The position numbers and the translations under genes are program-made. Shown in pieces: positions 19,503 to 28,329 of a stretch of DNA of 64,000 nt. The DNA comes from Salinirubrum litoreum. Its GTDB lineage: Archaea > Halobacteriota > Halobacteria > Halobacteriales > Haloferacaceae. The notes beneath the pieces were generated by a model, which worked only from the letters and a program-made list of their open reading frames with translations, did no database searches and was not told the origin of the DNA. Location: contig NZ_JAJCVJ010000002.1 of assembly GCF_020567425.1 (NCBI RefSeq), forward strand, positions 1,157,068 to 1,221,067, written 5' to 3'. Position 1 is the first letter of the stretch, and every line of letters starts with the position of its first letter.

Positions 19503-20578
19503 GCCAGCCACTACTCGCCGTCGAGGGCCTCCGGACGCACTTCCACACCGACGAGGGAACGGTCCGGGCGGTCGACGGCATCGACTTCGAGGTGCATCGT
19601 GGGGAGACCGTCTGTATCGTCGGGGAGTCCGGCTCCGGGAAGACCGTCGCCTCGGAGACGATCACACAGCTCATCCCCTCGCCGCCCGGCGAGATCGCCG
19701 GCGGGACGATCACCTTCGACGGCGAGGACATCACGAACCTCTCGGAGAAGCGCCTGCGGACGATCCGCGGCGGGCGGATCGGCCACGTGTTCCAGAACCC
19801 GCAGGGGGCGCTGAACCCGGTCTACACCGTCGGCTGGCAGATCGTCGAGGCGGTCCAACTCCACAGCGACCTCTCGAGAGACGATGCGCGTCGGAAGGCG
19901 ATCGACCTGCTGGACCGGGTAGGCATCCCGGAAGCCAGTGCGCGCTTCGACGACTACCCACACGAGTTCTCCGGCGGGATGAAACAGCGCATCGTCATCG
20001 CGATGGCGCTGGCCTCCGAACCGGACCTGCTGATCGCCGACGAACCCACCACGGCACTCGACGTGACGATCCAGGCGCAGATTCTCCGCCTCCTGCAGGA
20101 CCTACAGGAGGAGTTCGACATGGCGATCCTGCTCATCACCCACGACCTCGGCGTCGTCGCCGAGATCGCCGACCGCGTCGTCGTGATGTACGCGGGGAAG
20201 GTGATGGAGGCCGGCGACGTCTACCGCATCTTCGAGGATCCGGCCCACCCCTACACGCGGGCACTGCTCGACTGTCTGCCCGGCAGGGGCGGCGACACGC
20301 GCTCTATCGGCGGGTCGCTCCCCGACCCGACCGACCCGCCGGACGGCTGTCGGTTCGCGGCCCGCTGTCCGCACGCGGTCGAGGACTGTCACGTCGGCGA
20401 CCAGCCACCGATGTACGACGTCGGGCCGGGCGACCACGAGGTCTCGTGTGTCCACTTCGCGCCCGGCGGCGATCCGAGCGTCGTCCTCGGGAGCGACCAG
20501 TCGGTCGAGACGAGCGCGGGTCGCGCAGACGGCGGGCGACCGGAGTCCGGGCCGAGCGAAGGAGGTGAGAGCCGATGA
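19499..20578 (+). CDS. dppD: Peptide ABC transporter ATPase, DppD type
   Basis: First ATPase of the importer, 359 residues. It has Walker [10 protein letters not shown]-loop [10 protein letters not shown], signature FSGGMKQR, Walker [13 protein letters not shown] and the switch His in LITHDLG. The C-terminal oligopeptide-transporter domain carries four cysteines ([14 protein letters not shown] and SCVHF); in related DppD proteins such a set holds an iron-sulfur cluster. It overlaps the next gene by four bases (ATGA at 20575-20578). Confidence 0.93.
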   Translation: MSQPLLAVEGLRTHFHTDEGTVRAVDGIDFEVHRGETVCIVGESGSGKTVASETITQLIPSPPGEIAGGTITFDGEDITNLSEKRLRTIRGGRIGHVFQNPQGALNPVYTVGWQIVEAVQLHSDLSRDDARRKAIDLLDRVGIPEASARFDDYPHEFSGGMKQRIVIAMALASEPDLLIADEPTTALDVTIQAQILRLLQDLQEEFDMAILLITHDLGVVAEIADRVVVMYAGKVMEAGDVYRIFEDPAHPYTRALLDCLPGRGGDTRSIGGSLPDPTDPPDGCRFAARCPHAVEDCHVGDQPPMYDVGPGDHEVSCVHFAPGGDPSVVLGSDQSVETSAGRADGGRPESGPSEGGESR

Positions 20579-21891
20579 GCACAGACGACAGTCCGGTGCT
20601 CGAAGTCCGGAACCTGGAGAAACACTACCCCGTCACGGAGGGCGTGTTGAAGCGTGAGGTCGGCCGCGTCCGTGCAGTGGACGGCATCAGCTTCGACGTC
20701 CACCGAGGCGAGACGGTCGGTATCGTCGGCGAGTCGGGCTGTGGGAAGTCCACGGCTGCGACCTCGCTGCTCCGACTGGAAGACCCGACCGGCGGGCAGG
20801 TGCTGTTCGAGGGCGAGGACATCACCGAGTACAGCAAGGCCGAGTTGAAGCAGTTCCGCCGGGACGCCCAGATGATGTTCCAGGACCCCTCGGCGAGCTT
20901 CGACCCCCGGATGTCGGTCGGCGAGTCGGTCGCCGAACCGCTCGTCATCCACGGGTTGAACGACCGGGGGCGGCGACGTCGGATCGTCCAGGACCTCTTC
21001 GAGCGTGTCGGCCTGTCGGCCGACGACGTGGACCGGTATCCACACGAGTTCTCCGGCGGGCAGAAACAGCGCATCGCGCTGGCCCGCGCGCTCGTGTTGA
21101 ACCCGAAGCTGATCGTCGCCGACGAACCGACGAGCGCGCTCGACGTCTCGATCCAGTCGGAGATCCTCGGCTTGATGTCGGACGTCCAGGAGGATTTCGA
21201 CCTCTCGATCGTCTTCATCAGCCACGACATGGGCGTCATCCGCGAGGTGTGCGACCGCGTCGCGGTGATGTACCTCGGCGAGATCGTCGAACTCGCGCCG
21301 ACCGAGGAGCTGTTCGGCAATCCACAGCACCCCTACACGCGGGCACTGCTGGGGTCGATCCCACAGCCAGACCCGCGCCAACGCGGCCAGGGCGTCAGGC
21401 TCACCGGCGACGTGCCGTCGCCGAGCAACCCGCCCGCAGGCTGTCGGTTCCACACGCGCTGTCCGGAGATCATCCAGCCCGAGGGCTACGACTTCGACCA
21501 GCCGGTGTGGCGCTCGGTGATGGACTTCCGGGTCCGCCTCCGACAGGGGGAGATCGATCTCGACGCGGTTCGCCGGTTCCTCGGCGACGAGGAGGCGGTC
21601 GAGAACCCCGACCTCGTCGACGACAGCGAGGTCGAGGCGGCCATCCGCGAGGAGTTCGACATCCCCGAGCGACTCTCGGATTCGGACGCCGAGGCGGTGC
21701 TGTCGGAGGCGTTCGAGTGGGTCGTGGACGGCGACTTCGAGGCGGCGAACGACCTGCTGGCCGACGAGTTCGAGACGGTCTGTGAGCGCGAGCCACCCGA
21801 ACTGGCAGAGACCGACGCGGGCCACCCGGCCTCGTGTCACCTGCACAGCCCGGCCGACCCGGTCGAACCGACTGCGTCGGCGGACGACTGA
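20575..21891 (+). CDS. dppF: Peptide ABC transporter ATPase, DppF type, with an acidic insertion
   Basis: Second ATPase of the importer, 438 residues against the usual 330 or so. The nucleotide-binding domain is complete: GESGCGKST (52-60), Q103, FSGGQKQR (159-166), LIVADEP (179-185) and His217. The C-terminal four-cysteine motif is split: Cys290 and Cys296 lie in CRFHTRC, then about 100 acidic residues (297-402) intervene before Cys403 and Cys421. This insertion is predicted helical and unlike the bacterial protein. The stop codon lies inside the first unit of a 41-bp tandem repeat. Confidence 0.92.
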   Translation: MSTDDSPVLEVRNLEKHYPVTEGVLKREVGRVRAVDGISFDVHRGETVGIVGESGCGKSTAATSLLRLEDPTGGQVLFEGEDITEYSKAELKQFRRDAQMMFQDPSASFDPRMSVGESVAEPLVIHGLNDRGRRRRIVQDLFERVGLSADDVDRYPHEFSGGQKQRIALARALVLNPKLIVADEPTSALDVSIQSEILGLMSDVQEDFDLSIVFISHDMGVIREVCDRVAVMYLGEIVELAPTEELFGNPQHPYTRALLGSIPQPDPRQRGQGVRLTGDVPSPSNPPAGCRFHTRCPEIIQPEGYDFDQPVWRSVMDFRVRLRQGEIDLDAVRRFLGDEEAVENPDLVDDSEVEAAIREEFDIPERLSDSDAEAVLSEAFEWVVDGDFEAANDLLADEFETVCEREPPELAETDAGHPASCHLHSPADPVEPTASADD

Positions 21892-21984
21892 CGGCCGACG
21901 CACCCGACCTGACTGCGTCGGCGGACGACTGACGGCCGACGCACCCGACCTGACTGCGTCGGCGGACGACTGACGGCCGACGCA
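21871..21984 (+). terminator. Three tandem 41-bp units, each a hairpin, at the end of the ABC operon
   Basis: actgcgtcggcggacgactg is repeated at 21871, 21912 and 21953, an exact 41-base period. Each unit contains tgcgtcggc and its complement gccgacgca around a 12-base loop, a 9-bp hairpin. The dppF stop (21889-21891) is in the loop of the first. The array could serve as a transcription terminator, mRNA 3' stabiliser or processing site; no T-run follows directly. Confidence 0.7.
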
Positions 21985-22262
21985 GGCGAACTGCCTGCCT
22001 CCGCAGATCGACGCGGCCACAGTTCCCACGTCGACAGCCGACCGACGGCCGATAGGCTTTTGCTCCTCGGACCGACGACTCGTCGTCTCCCGGCCGACTA
22101 AATACTACGAGCGTCGAAACCGCAAGCAAGCGACGTGTTCGGTGTCACTCCCCCGGGTTCTAATCGCCCGACAACGCCGGGGTGCATCGCTTGCCGCTAT
22201 CCAGACGGTCATCAACGATCTGTTACAAAGGTTTAAACTTGCGCTTGCCTTTCGTCACAGTA
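21985..22262 (+). promoter_or_regulatory. Upstream region and promoter of tfb
   Basis: There is no gene between the repeat array and tfb. A strong TATA element, tttaaactt, lies at 22230-22238, about 30 bases before ATG 22263. Further upstream, ctaaatac near 22098 may be a second box. Confidence 0.55.
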
Positions 22263-23216
22263 ATGGAGCGTCCTACCCGACAGCGCGCGCGTCAGCAGGA
22301 ATCGGAGCAGGAGGCGGACGAAGGGGTACAGTGCCCCGAATGCGGTTCTGACGAGATCATCACGGACGCAGACCAGGGGGAACTCGTCTGTGACGACTGC
22401 GGGCTGGTGTTGGACGAACGCTCGATCGACCGGGGGCCGGAGTGGCGGGCGTTCAACCACTCGGAGCGACAGAGCAAGTCCCGCGTCGGCGCGCCGATCA
22501 CCGAGACGATGCACGACCGGGGGCTGACGACGACGATCGACTGGAAGGACAAGGACGCCTACGGACGCTCGCTCTCCTCGGAGAAGCGATCTCAGATGCA
22601 CCGCCTGCGCAAGTGGCAGGAGCGCATCCGGACGAAGGACGCCGGCGAGCGCAACCTGCAGTTCGCACTCAGCGAGATCGACCGCATGGCGAGTGCGCTC
22701 GGCGTCCCGCGTTCGGTCCGCGAGGTCGCCTCCGTCATCTACCGGCGCGCACTGAACGAGGACCTCATCCGGGGGCGCTCTATCGAAGGCGTCGCCACGA
22801 GCGCGCTGTACGCCGCCTGTCGACAGGAGGGCATCCCGCGCTCGCTCGACGAGGTGGCCGAAGTGTCCCGCGTCCCACAGAAGGAGATCGGCCGTACCTA
22901 TCGCTACATCTCACAGGAACTCGGCCTCGAACTCCAGCCGGTCGACCCGAAACAGTTCGTCCCCCGCTTCGCCTCCTCGCTCGGCCTGAGCGAGGAAGTC
23001 CAGGCGAAGGCGACCGAGATCATCGACGTGTCCGCAGAGCAGGGCCTGCTCTCGGGCAAGTCGCCGACCGGCTTCGCCGCCGCCGCCATCTACGCCGCCT
23101 CCCTGCTGTGCAACGAGAAGAAGACACAGCGCGAGGTCGCCGACGTGGCGCAGGTGACCGAAGTCACCATCCGCAATCGCTATCAAGAGCAGATCGAAGC
23201 GATGGGCTTCCGGTAG
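22263..23216 (+). CDS. tfb: Transcription initiation factor IIB (TFB)
   Basis: Basal transcription factor that bridges TBP-bound TATA DNA and RNA polymerase. The 317-residue protein has an N-terminal zinc ribbon (Cys24, Cys27, Cys43, Cys46), a B-finger/linker region with [12 protein letters not shown], and two cyclin repeats (about 125-205 and 220-300). The second ends in [16 protein letters not shown], which recognises the BRE. Haloarchaea encode several TFBs; which one this is cannot be determined here. The start is set by the TATA box 30 bases upstream. Confidence 0.95.
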   Translation: MERPTRQRARQQESEQEADEGVQCPECGSDEIITDADQGELVCDDCGLVLDERSIDRGPEWRAFNHSERQSKSRVGAPITETMHDRGLTTTIDWKDKDAYGRSLSSEKRSQMHRLRKWQERIRTKDAGERNLQFALSEIDRMASALGVPRSVREVASVIYRRALNEDLIRGRSIEGVATSALYAACRQEGIPRSLDEVAEVSRVPQKEIGRTYRYISQELGLELQPVDPKQFVPRFASSLGLSEEVQAKATEIIDVSAEQGLLSGKSPTGFAAAAIYAASLLCNEKKTQREVADVAQVTEVTIRNRYQEQIEAMGFR

Positions 23217-23298
23217 GACACAGCCGCCGTTTCTCTCGTCGTTCGTCCTCCCGAGTAGTCACGACGCTCGGGAGCCGTGAGAGAGACGCAACCGCCGG

Positions 23299-25122
23299 TC
23301 AGTCCGCGACGAAGACGACCACGCGCTCGTTCCACAGCCGATACCGGTACTCGGTCGCGGTGTAGCCGTCACCGAGTGTCCGCGAGAGTGCCCCACGCTG
23401 GCCGGCCAGGGCGATCACGACCGCCGGCGGGTCGTCCACCGTGTCGAGTTCCTCGACGGTCCGGACGCTGTCGGTCGTCGCGCCGGTTCGCTCGACGTAC
23501 CACGCGAGAGGGAGGCGGTTCCCCCAGCGGTCGCTGACGGGCGGGAACTCGTTCTGTGAGGCCGAGGGCGTGTAGAACTGGTCGCCGACGTACACCACGT
23601 CGGTTCCCTCGTGGCCCGCGACCGCAGCCGAGACGTTCGCGTGGAACCCGTCGAGGTCGTCGGCCGGTTGGGCGTAGTCGGCGAGCCGATCCGCGCGGTC
23701 CGGCTGGCCGACCGCGTTCTCGGTGGCCGGGACCGCCACCCCACCGGCGAACGCGACGAGTAGCAGGGTGACGGCCGCGACGTTGCCGGCCTCGCTCCGC
23801 CCCGCGCTCTCTCGGCCCCACCGGACCAGTCCGGCGAGACCGACGGCGGCCGGAAACGCCAGCGGCGCGGTGACGTAGACGAGGAGCCACGGCCCGAGCG
23901 TCTCGCTCGCGATGGGGAACAGCAGGAGCGCGGTCCCGCCCCACAGCGAGCCGAAGGTGACGAGGCCGCGCGGTCGCCCCTCGCGGTAACGGTCCCAGAG
24001 GAAAGCGGCGACCGCGAGCAGGAGAACCGGGAGCGCGACCGCCGCGACGAGTCCGGCGAAGTCGGCGAGGTACGGCAGGACGGCGTGGCCCTCGCGGTTC
24101 ACGATCCAGACGCCCCAGACCGCCGAGGCGGGCCGGACCAGCGACTCGACGAGCACCGTCGGAAACGTCGCGGGTCGCCAGAGACTCGCGCCGCCGAAGG
24201 GGCCGGCCCGCGGCGCGAAGAACGTGACGAGGACGACGACCGCCAGCAGGGCACCGCGAGCGACCGGCGTCACCGCCTCGCGGGCCGAGGGCAGACGCTC
24301 TGCGAGTTCGGTGAGACCGGCCGCAGGGCCGTCGCCACGCCGGAGGAGTCGCTGGTCGGCGACGACGTAGCCCGCGAACAGCACGCAGGCGAGCGTCGGG
24401 AGGACGAACGCGGAGGTCGTCAGGGCCAGCGTCCCACAGAGGAGGCCGGCGTAGACCCACCGACGCGGCGTCGCGCCGGTCGGAGCCTCGGTCGCGCCGG
24501 GGCGCTGGCTGGCGACGTAGCCGTCGTAGGCTCGGAGCAGACAGCCGACCGCGAGGACCGTGAAGACGACGAGCGGTACGTCGCCCCGCGAGAACCGCGA
24601 GAAGTACAGCAGCGCGGGTTCGACCGCGAACAGCGCCGCGAGTGCGAGCGTCTCGTCGTCCCGGAGCCGTCCCCGAAAGAGGAGTGCGGTCGCCGGGAGT
24701 AGGCCGCCGAGGAGTGCGGGAACGAGTCGGGCGGTCGTGTCCGAGGGTCCGAACAGGGCGAAGACGTGGCGGTTGACGATCTGGAGGAAGGGACCGCCGG
24801 CGACCGGGCGGTACTGGAAGAAGCCGGTCTCGAGGTAGCGCAGGGTCCAGTAGCCGACGCGGGCCTCGTCCCAGTGGAAGCTCCGGGTGCCGAGCCCCGC
24901 GAGTCGCACGACGAGTGCCACGAGGACGATGCCGGCGACCGCGAGGGTGGTCCGGTCGCGGGACAGGAGGGGTGTCGTCGCGGTGCGGGCGTCGGTCCTT
25001 GTCACGGTTCTGGCGTCGGCCGTCTGCTCGGCGTGTTGTGTCGGTTCGGAGTCCTCTGCCGGCGTGCTGTCCGGGGGAGAAGGGGAGGGCGGGGTGTCCG
25101 ACTCGGGGTCGTCGTCGGGCAT
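23299..25122 (-). CDS. Agl23-type multi-spanning membrane protein
   Basis: A 607-residue integral membrane protein with a Pro/Thr/Asp-rich cytosolic N-terminus (to about residue 55) and about 11-12 helices. It has the glycosyltransferase-39/PMT-like start GLGTRSFHWDEARVGYWTLR, in which the DE pair sits in the first extracytoplasmic loop, and SRFSRGDVPLVVF. It belongs to the flippase-activity-associated Agl23 family, found near N-glycosylation genes, although none is next to it here. It probably acts on a dolichol- or lipid-linked sugar. ATG 25122 is preferred to an in-frame ATG seven codons earlier. Confidence 0.8.
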   Translation of the reverse strand: MPDDDPESDTPPSPSPPDSTPAEDSEPTQHAEQTADARTVTRTDARTATTPLLSRDRTTLAVAGIVLVALVVRLAGLGTRSFHWDEARVGYWTLRYLETGFFQYRPVAGGPFLQIVNRHVFALFGPSDTTARLVPALLGGLLPATALLFRGRLRDDETLALAALFAVEPALLYFSRFSRGDVPLVVFTVLAVGCLLRAYDGYVASQRPGATEAPTGATPRRWVYAGLLCGTLALTTSAFVLPTLACVLFAGYVVADQRLLRRGDGPAAGLTELAERLPSAREAVTPVARGALLAVVVLVTFFAPRAGPFGGASLWRPATFPTVLVESLVRPASAVWGVWIVNREGHAVLPYLADFAGLVAAVALPVLLLAVAAFLWDRYREGRPRGLVTFGSLWGGTALLLFPIASETLGPWLLVYVTAPLAFPAAVGLAGLVRWGRESAGRSEAGNVAAVTLLLVAFAGGVAVPATENAVGQPDRADRLADYAQPADDLDGFHANVSAAVAGHEGTDVVYVGDQFYTPSASQNEFPPVSDRWGNRLPLAWYVERTGATTDSVRTVEELDTVDDPPAVVIALAGQRGALSRTLGDGYTATEYRYRLWNERVVVFVAD

Positions 25123-25206
25123 CGTCCTGCTCTGCAGGCGCACGGGATAGAAGCGTTTCGTCTCCGGTTCGCAAGCGTGAAGCCTGCCGGGGGTCGTGGT
25201 CCGACC

Positions 25207-25551
25207 ATGAGCGTGCTGGAGTCGTTGCCGCCACGACCACTGCCCGAGAGCGCGGTCGCGGCACTGAACCGGAGCGAGTCGGTCGACCTCGTGGTCTCGG
25301 TCGGCGTGACGACCGGCCCGGCGGGAGACGCGGAGTCGGACGACGAGAGACGGGAGGACCCGGGCGGTCCCGCGACCGGACTGCTGGTCGTCACCGACTC
25401 GTGGGCGAAGGGCCTCGCGCTGTCACCGGAGGACGGCTGGCAGGTCGTCGAGACGGTGTCGCTGGCGGAGGCCGAGCGGTTCGAGGCGTTACAACGGGCC
25501 GAAGACGCCGTGTTGGCGTTTCAGGCCGACGAGTCAGAGCGGTCGGACTGA
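25207..25551 (+). CDS. Uncharacterised small acidic protein
   Basis: A 114-residue soluble protein with a hydrophobic strand (VDLVVSVGV), an acidic low-complexity loop (DAESDDERREDPGG), a second strand (TGLLVVTDSWAKG) and an amphipathic C-terminal helix. No family is recognised. ATG 25207 fits the start of the conserved-looking part, and the gene is divergent from the Agl23-type gene. It looks like a haloarchaea-specific protein. Confidence 0.6.
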   Translation: MSVLESLPPRPLPESAVAALNRSESVDLVVSVGVTTGPAGDAESDDERREDPGGPATGLLVVTDSWAKGLALSPEDGWQVVETVSLAEAERFEALQRAEDAVLAFQADESERSD

Positions 25552-25644
25552 GTCGGGGCGAGTCTGATCGAGTCGGACCGAAGCCGACCGAGCCACCCTG
25601 TACGGGACGGAAGCCCTTACTTGCCTGCCGCCACTTCGACGGGT

Positions 25645-25869
25645 ATGAGCAATCGCGTCGTGCAGGGACGGATGGTGACTTCGGAGACACTCGCGGAACT
25701 GATCGAGGGTGAGCGCCCGATGGAGGCGGAACCCATCGAGGACGCCGACCGCGACTGTCCGGAGTGCGGGGGCAACGTCCTCTCGGTGGGGTACATGCCG
25801 AGTGTCACCGAGTTCGTGACGGCCTACAAGTGTCAGGACTGCGACTGGGGCGAGTCGGATAGAGACTGA
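25645..25869 (+). CDS. Small zinc-ribbon protein (DUF5795-like)
   Basis: A 74-residue protein with a two-pair zinc ribbon, CPEC (38-41) and CQDC (63-66), joined by a beta hairpin, after a short helical N-terminus (TSETLAELIEGE). It resembles the haloarchaeal DUF5795 family; this name is from memory. A TATA-like cccttact at about 25615 lies some 28 bases before ATG 25645, matching a leaderless start. Likely a DNA-, RNA- or protein-binding zinc protein; the role is unknown. Confidence 0.72.
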   Translation: MSNRVVQGRMVTSETLAELIEGERPMEAEPIEDADRDCPECGGNVLSVGYMPSVTEFVTAYKCQDCDWGESDRD

Positions 25870-25980
25870 CGCGGGCCGTCTCTGTCGACCGACCGTCGCC
25901 TGACGGAGGCTATCCACGACACCACGGCCACCGAGCGCTCGGCCGACGACCTTTTGCGCGCCCCACGCACACCGACAGTC

Positions 25981-26988
25981 GTGCGACGAGTCGTGCGGTT
26001 TGCCGTCGGTGCGACGCTGGGTGTCGGAGCGCTGGTCGCGTATCTCTGGGTCGTCGGCGTCGACACCGTCCTCGCCAGAGCCGCGCAGATCGCGCCGTGG
26101 GCGTTCGGCCTCGTCGTCCTGCTCGTGGTCCTCGAAGGGATCGCAGACGGCATCGGCGTCTGGGCGTCGATCCGCCCGCTGGGTGACGGGCTCTCGGCTC
26201 CGCAGGCGGTGCAGTTCGCGCTGGCGGGCGACTTCTTCGACACGCTCAGTCCGGCCGGCCCGGTGAGTTCCGAACCGATCATGGCCCGGTTCATCGGCGT
26301 CACGACCGCGACGACCTACAGCGACGCGCTCGGCGTCCGGTCGGTGGCGAAGTACGTCAAGTCCGGCGCACAGATCCTCGTCTCGACGCTGGTCGCCGGG
26401 GTCGTCCTCCTCGGCGGCGACCTGCCGCAGTATCTCGTCGCGACGATGGGCGGGACCGTCCTCGGCCTGGTGGTCGCGGGCGCGGTGCTCGTCCGGTTCC
26501 GCGCCGGCCTGTCGAAACCGCTGGTCGTCGGCCTGACGCCGGTCGTCTCGCTCGTCTCCGGACTCTACCGCGAGGAGCCACACGACCGGTCGGTCGTCGA
26601 GGCGGCGGTCGAGCGGTTCTGGACGCGGATCGTCCGGTTCCGCGAGTCGCCCGAACTGCTCCTGTTGATCGCGGTCGGCGGGGTCACGGAGCAGCTTCTC
26701 ACCGCCGCCGCGCTGTGGGTCGCGCTGGCCGGCACCGGGACGACCGTTCCCTTCCTGCCGATTCTCGCGGTCGTGCCCCTGCCGCAGATCGCCAGCGTGG
26801 TGCCGATTCCGGGGAGCCTCGGCGCGAAGGACGTGTTGCTGAGTGGCGCGCTGACGCTGACGACCGGCGCGGCTTCGGCGGCGACGCTGGCGGCCGTGTT
26901 GGTCGTCAGGACCGTCTCGATTCCGTTCGGTGTGTCTGCCGGCGGGCTGTGTGTGGCGTTTCTGCGTGGCTGGCGGCCGGGTGTGTGA
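25981..26988 (+). CDS. Flippase-like / lysylphosphatidylglycerol synthase-type membrane protein (UPF0104)
   Basis: A 335-residue integral membrane protein with about eight helices. The family block LAGDFFDTLSPAGPVSSEPIMARF (from about residue 80) and the C-terminal PIPGSLGAKDVLLSGAL are typical of the UPF0104 / AglD-related group, which includes proteins linked to lipid or glycolipid transfer in archaea. I chose GTG 25981 because the T-rich box ccttttgc lies about 28 bases upstream; the frame extends slightly further back. It may act with the Agl23-type protein encoded about 1 kb away, which is inference. Confidence 0.8.
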   Translation: MRRVVRFAVGATLGVGALVAYLWVVGVDTVLARAAQIAPWAFGLVVLLVVLEGIADGIGVWASIRPLGDGLSAPQAVQFALAGDFFDTLSPAGPVSSEPIMARFIGVTTATTYSDALGVRSVAKYVKSGAQILVSTLVAGVVLLGGDLPQYLVATMGGTVLGLVVAGAVLVRFRAGLSKPLVVGLTPVVSLVSGLYREEPHDRSVVEAAVERFWTRIVRFRESPELLLLIAVGGVTEQLLTAAALWVALAGTGTTVPFLPILAVVPLPQIASVVPIPGSLGAKDVLLSGALTLTTGAASAATLAAVLVVRTVSIPFGVSAGGLCVAFLRGWRPGV

Positions 26989-27018
26989 ACCTCTTCGATG
27001 CCGAGACAGACTCCCGAG

Positions 27019-27609
27019 TCACGGAATCTCTTCGACAACGACCGGAAGATCGGCGGCCGTCTCCCACTCTACACACCTGTCTCCCGTCAACAGCGCCGCG
27101 ACGTGTGATGCGGCCATACCGTTGTCGTACCGGTCACGCTCGGTGTCATCGTCCCGATACCGGCGCTTCAGGACCCACGTCTTCGGTCGGTACTCCGGTG
27201 CGAACAGCAGCCCGAGTTCCCAGACGTACCCGCCGTCGAAATCCTCGACGACTGCGACCACATGTGAGGCTCGACCGCAGAGGATGTCGAACACCCGAAC
27301 CCACAGTTCGATTTCCTCTGGTGTGAGTCCGTAGTCTTCGAGTCTCGTCGCCATCGCCGGCGGATCGGTCCGGTCGTCGAGCAGATCGTAGACCGTCTTC
27401 CGTCGGGTCGCCGCCCCAGTCTCACCGCCCGCACCCGCGACGAGATACCTACGTTCGTGGTTCCGGAACCGACTCATTTGTTCGCCGTTGACGAGGTCTT
27501 TGACGCGCTGGTGTTCAGTCGGTGTAAGCGATACTGACTCGACTTCGGTCAGTATCTCGTCCGCGTTCGGAACTGTCTCGTCGGTCTCCCGGTCGCCTGG
27601 GTCACCCAT
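27019..27609 (-). CDS. Uncharacterised protein, possible deoxyribosyltransferase/TIR-like fold
   Basis: A 196-residue soluble protein. After an acidic N-terminus it has RRYLVAGAGG (53-62), like a first Rossmann strand, and a block DILCGRASHVVAVVEDFDGG then YVWELGLLFAPE (108-139). This resembles the nucleoside 2-deoxyribosyltransferase / TIR-like pattern, in which an acidic residue before a glycine-leucine helix (here Glu131) is catalytic. The resemblance is weak and family membership is inferred. It is transcribed divergently from a winged-helix gene, and the shared 149-bp region contains inverted repeats. Confidence 0.6.
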   Translation of the reverse strand: MGDPGDRETDETVPNADEILTEVESVSLTPTEHQRVKDLVNGEQMSRFRNHERRYLVAGAGGETGAATRRKTVYDLLDDRTDPPAMATRLEDYGLTPEEIELWVRVFDILCGRASHVVAVVEDFDGGYVWELGLLFAPEYRPKTWVLKRRYRDDDTERDRYDNGMAASHVAALLTGDRCVEWETAADLPVVVEEIP

Positions 27610-27758
27610 CGCTCCAATGATCTCACTGAATCTTTTTCAATTGTGCGCTCACTGGCTACTCACTGTTGATTTGAATCGACAACAGTTGCGCTAGCACTTG
27701 CGGTAGCATCCTCATTTGAGCACAAGTGCTTATGATGCTGGCCAACAGAGTGAGACGT
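27610..27758. promoter_or_regulatory. Divergent promoter region with two inverted repeats
   Basis: A perfect 8-bp inverted repeat (agcacttg at 27693-27700 and caagtgct at 27723-27730) ends on the TATA-like gcttatga just upstream of the plus-strand regulator. Another pair, ctgttg (27663-27668) and caacag (27680-27685), lies nearer the middle. An A-rich box (complement of ctttttcaatt near 27640) serves the minus-strand gene. These are candidate operators for the encoded regulator. Confidence 0.5.
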
Positions 27759-28181
27759 ATGCAACCGACGACTACGCAACGTCGGCAGTCCGATGGTCCG
27801 GACGACTTCGACACGTGGCGTGCGCTCCAGAAGTCGACCGACAAGAAACGGGCAGACATCATCGCCGACCTCGTCGGCCACCCGAGCGGACTGGCGAGCG
27901 TCGAAGAACTCGACTACATGAACCCTCCGCTGAGTGAAGACGCCATCCGTCGACACCTGAACACGCTCCGTGAGGTGGGCGTCGTCAGACGCCGAGAGTT
28001 CGAGACTGGGAATCGCGTCCAGGGGTATCCGTACCAGTTCTACGAGATCACCGAGGAGGCACGCGCGCTGTTCGACCGGAACGGACTGTTTCCGGAGTCG
28101 GCGTGGCAACGGCAGTACGCGAGCGTCGAAAAGACGTCCAGAATCCGTGAGATCGAATCGATGCCGCGTCCAGAGGTGTAG
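27759..28181 (+). CDS. Winged-helix transcriptional regulator
   Basis: A 140-residue protein with an N-terminal helical lead (DDFDTWRALQKSTDKKRADI), a winged helix whose recognition helix is LSEDAIRRHLNTLREVGVV, a wing region with Tyr-rich YPYQFYEIT, and a short C-terminal helix. It resembles ArsR/PadR-like haloarchaeal regulators. ATG 27759 was preferred over ATGs at 27732 and 27735 because those fall in the TATA-like gcttatga. It is divergent from 27019-27609, with inverted repeats between them, so it probably controls that gene and itself. Confidence 0.75.
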   Translation: MQPTTTQRRQSDGPDDFDTWRALQKSTDKKRADIIADLVGHPSGLASVEELDYMNPPLSEDAIRRHLNTLREVGVVRRREFETGNRVQGYPYQFYEITEEARALFDRNGLFPESAWQRQYASVEKTSRIREIESMPRPEV

Positions 28182-28329
28182 CTCGGTTCGGGGATCGGAG
28201 TCCCGACTCCGAGTCGAACGCATGTCTGTGGGACACGTTCAAACACACAGTCAAGTGTCGCGCATGGGGCCTGCATCTGGAGAGATCGGGCTTGAAGAAA
28301 CCGCACTCCGACTGAGAACGAGATAGTCG

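Noticed and set aside
28182-28329. RNA gene between the regulator and secY
   Set aside because: A short ggatcggagtcccgactccg hairpin-like stretch exists, but no extended structure or promoter is visible.
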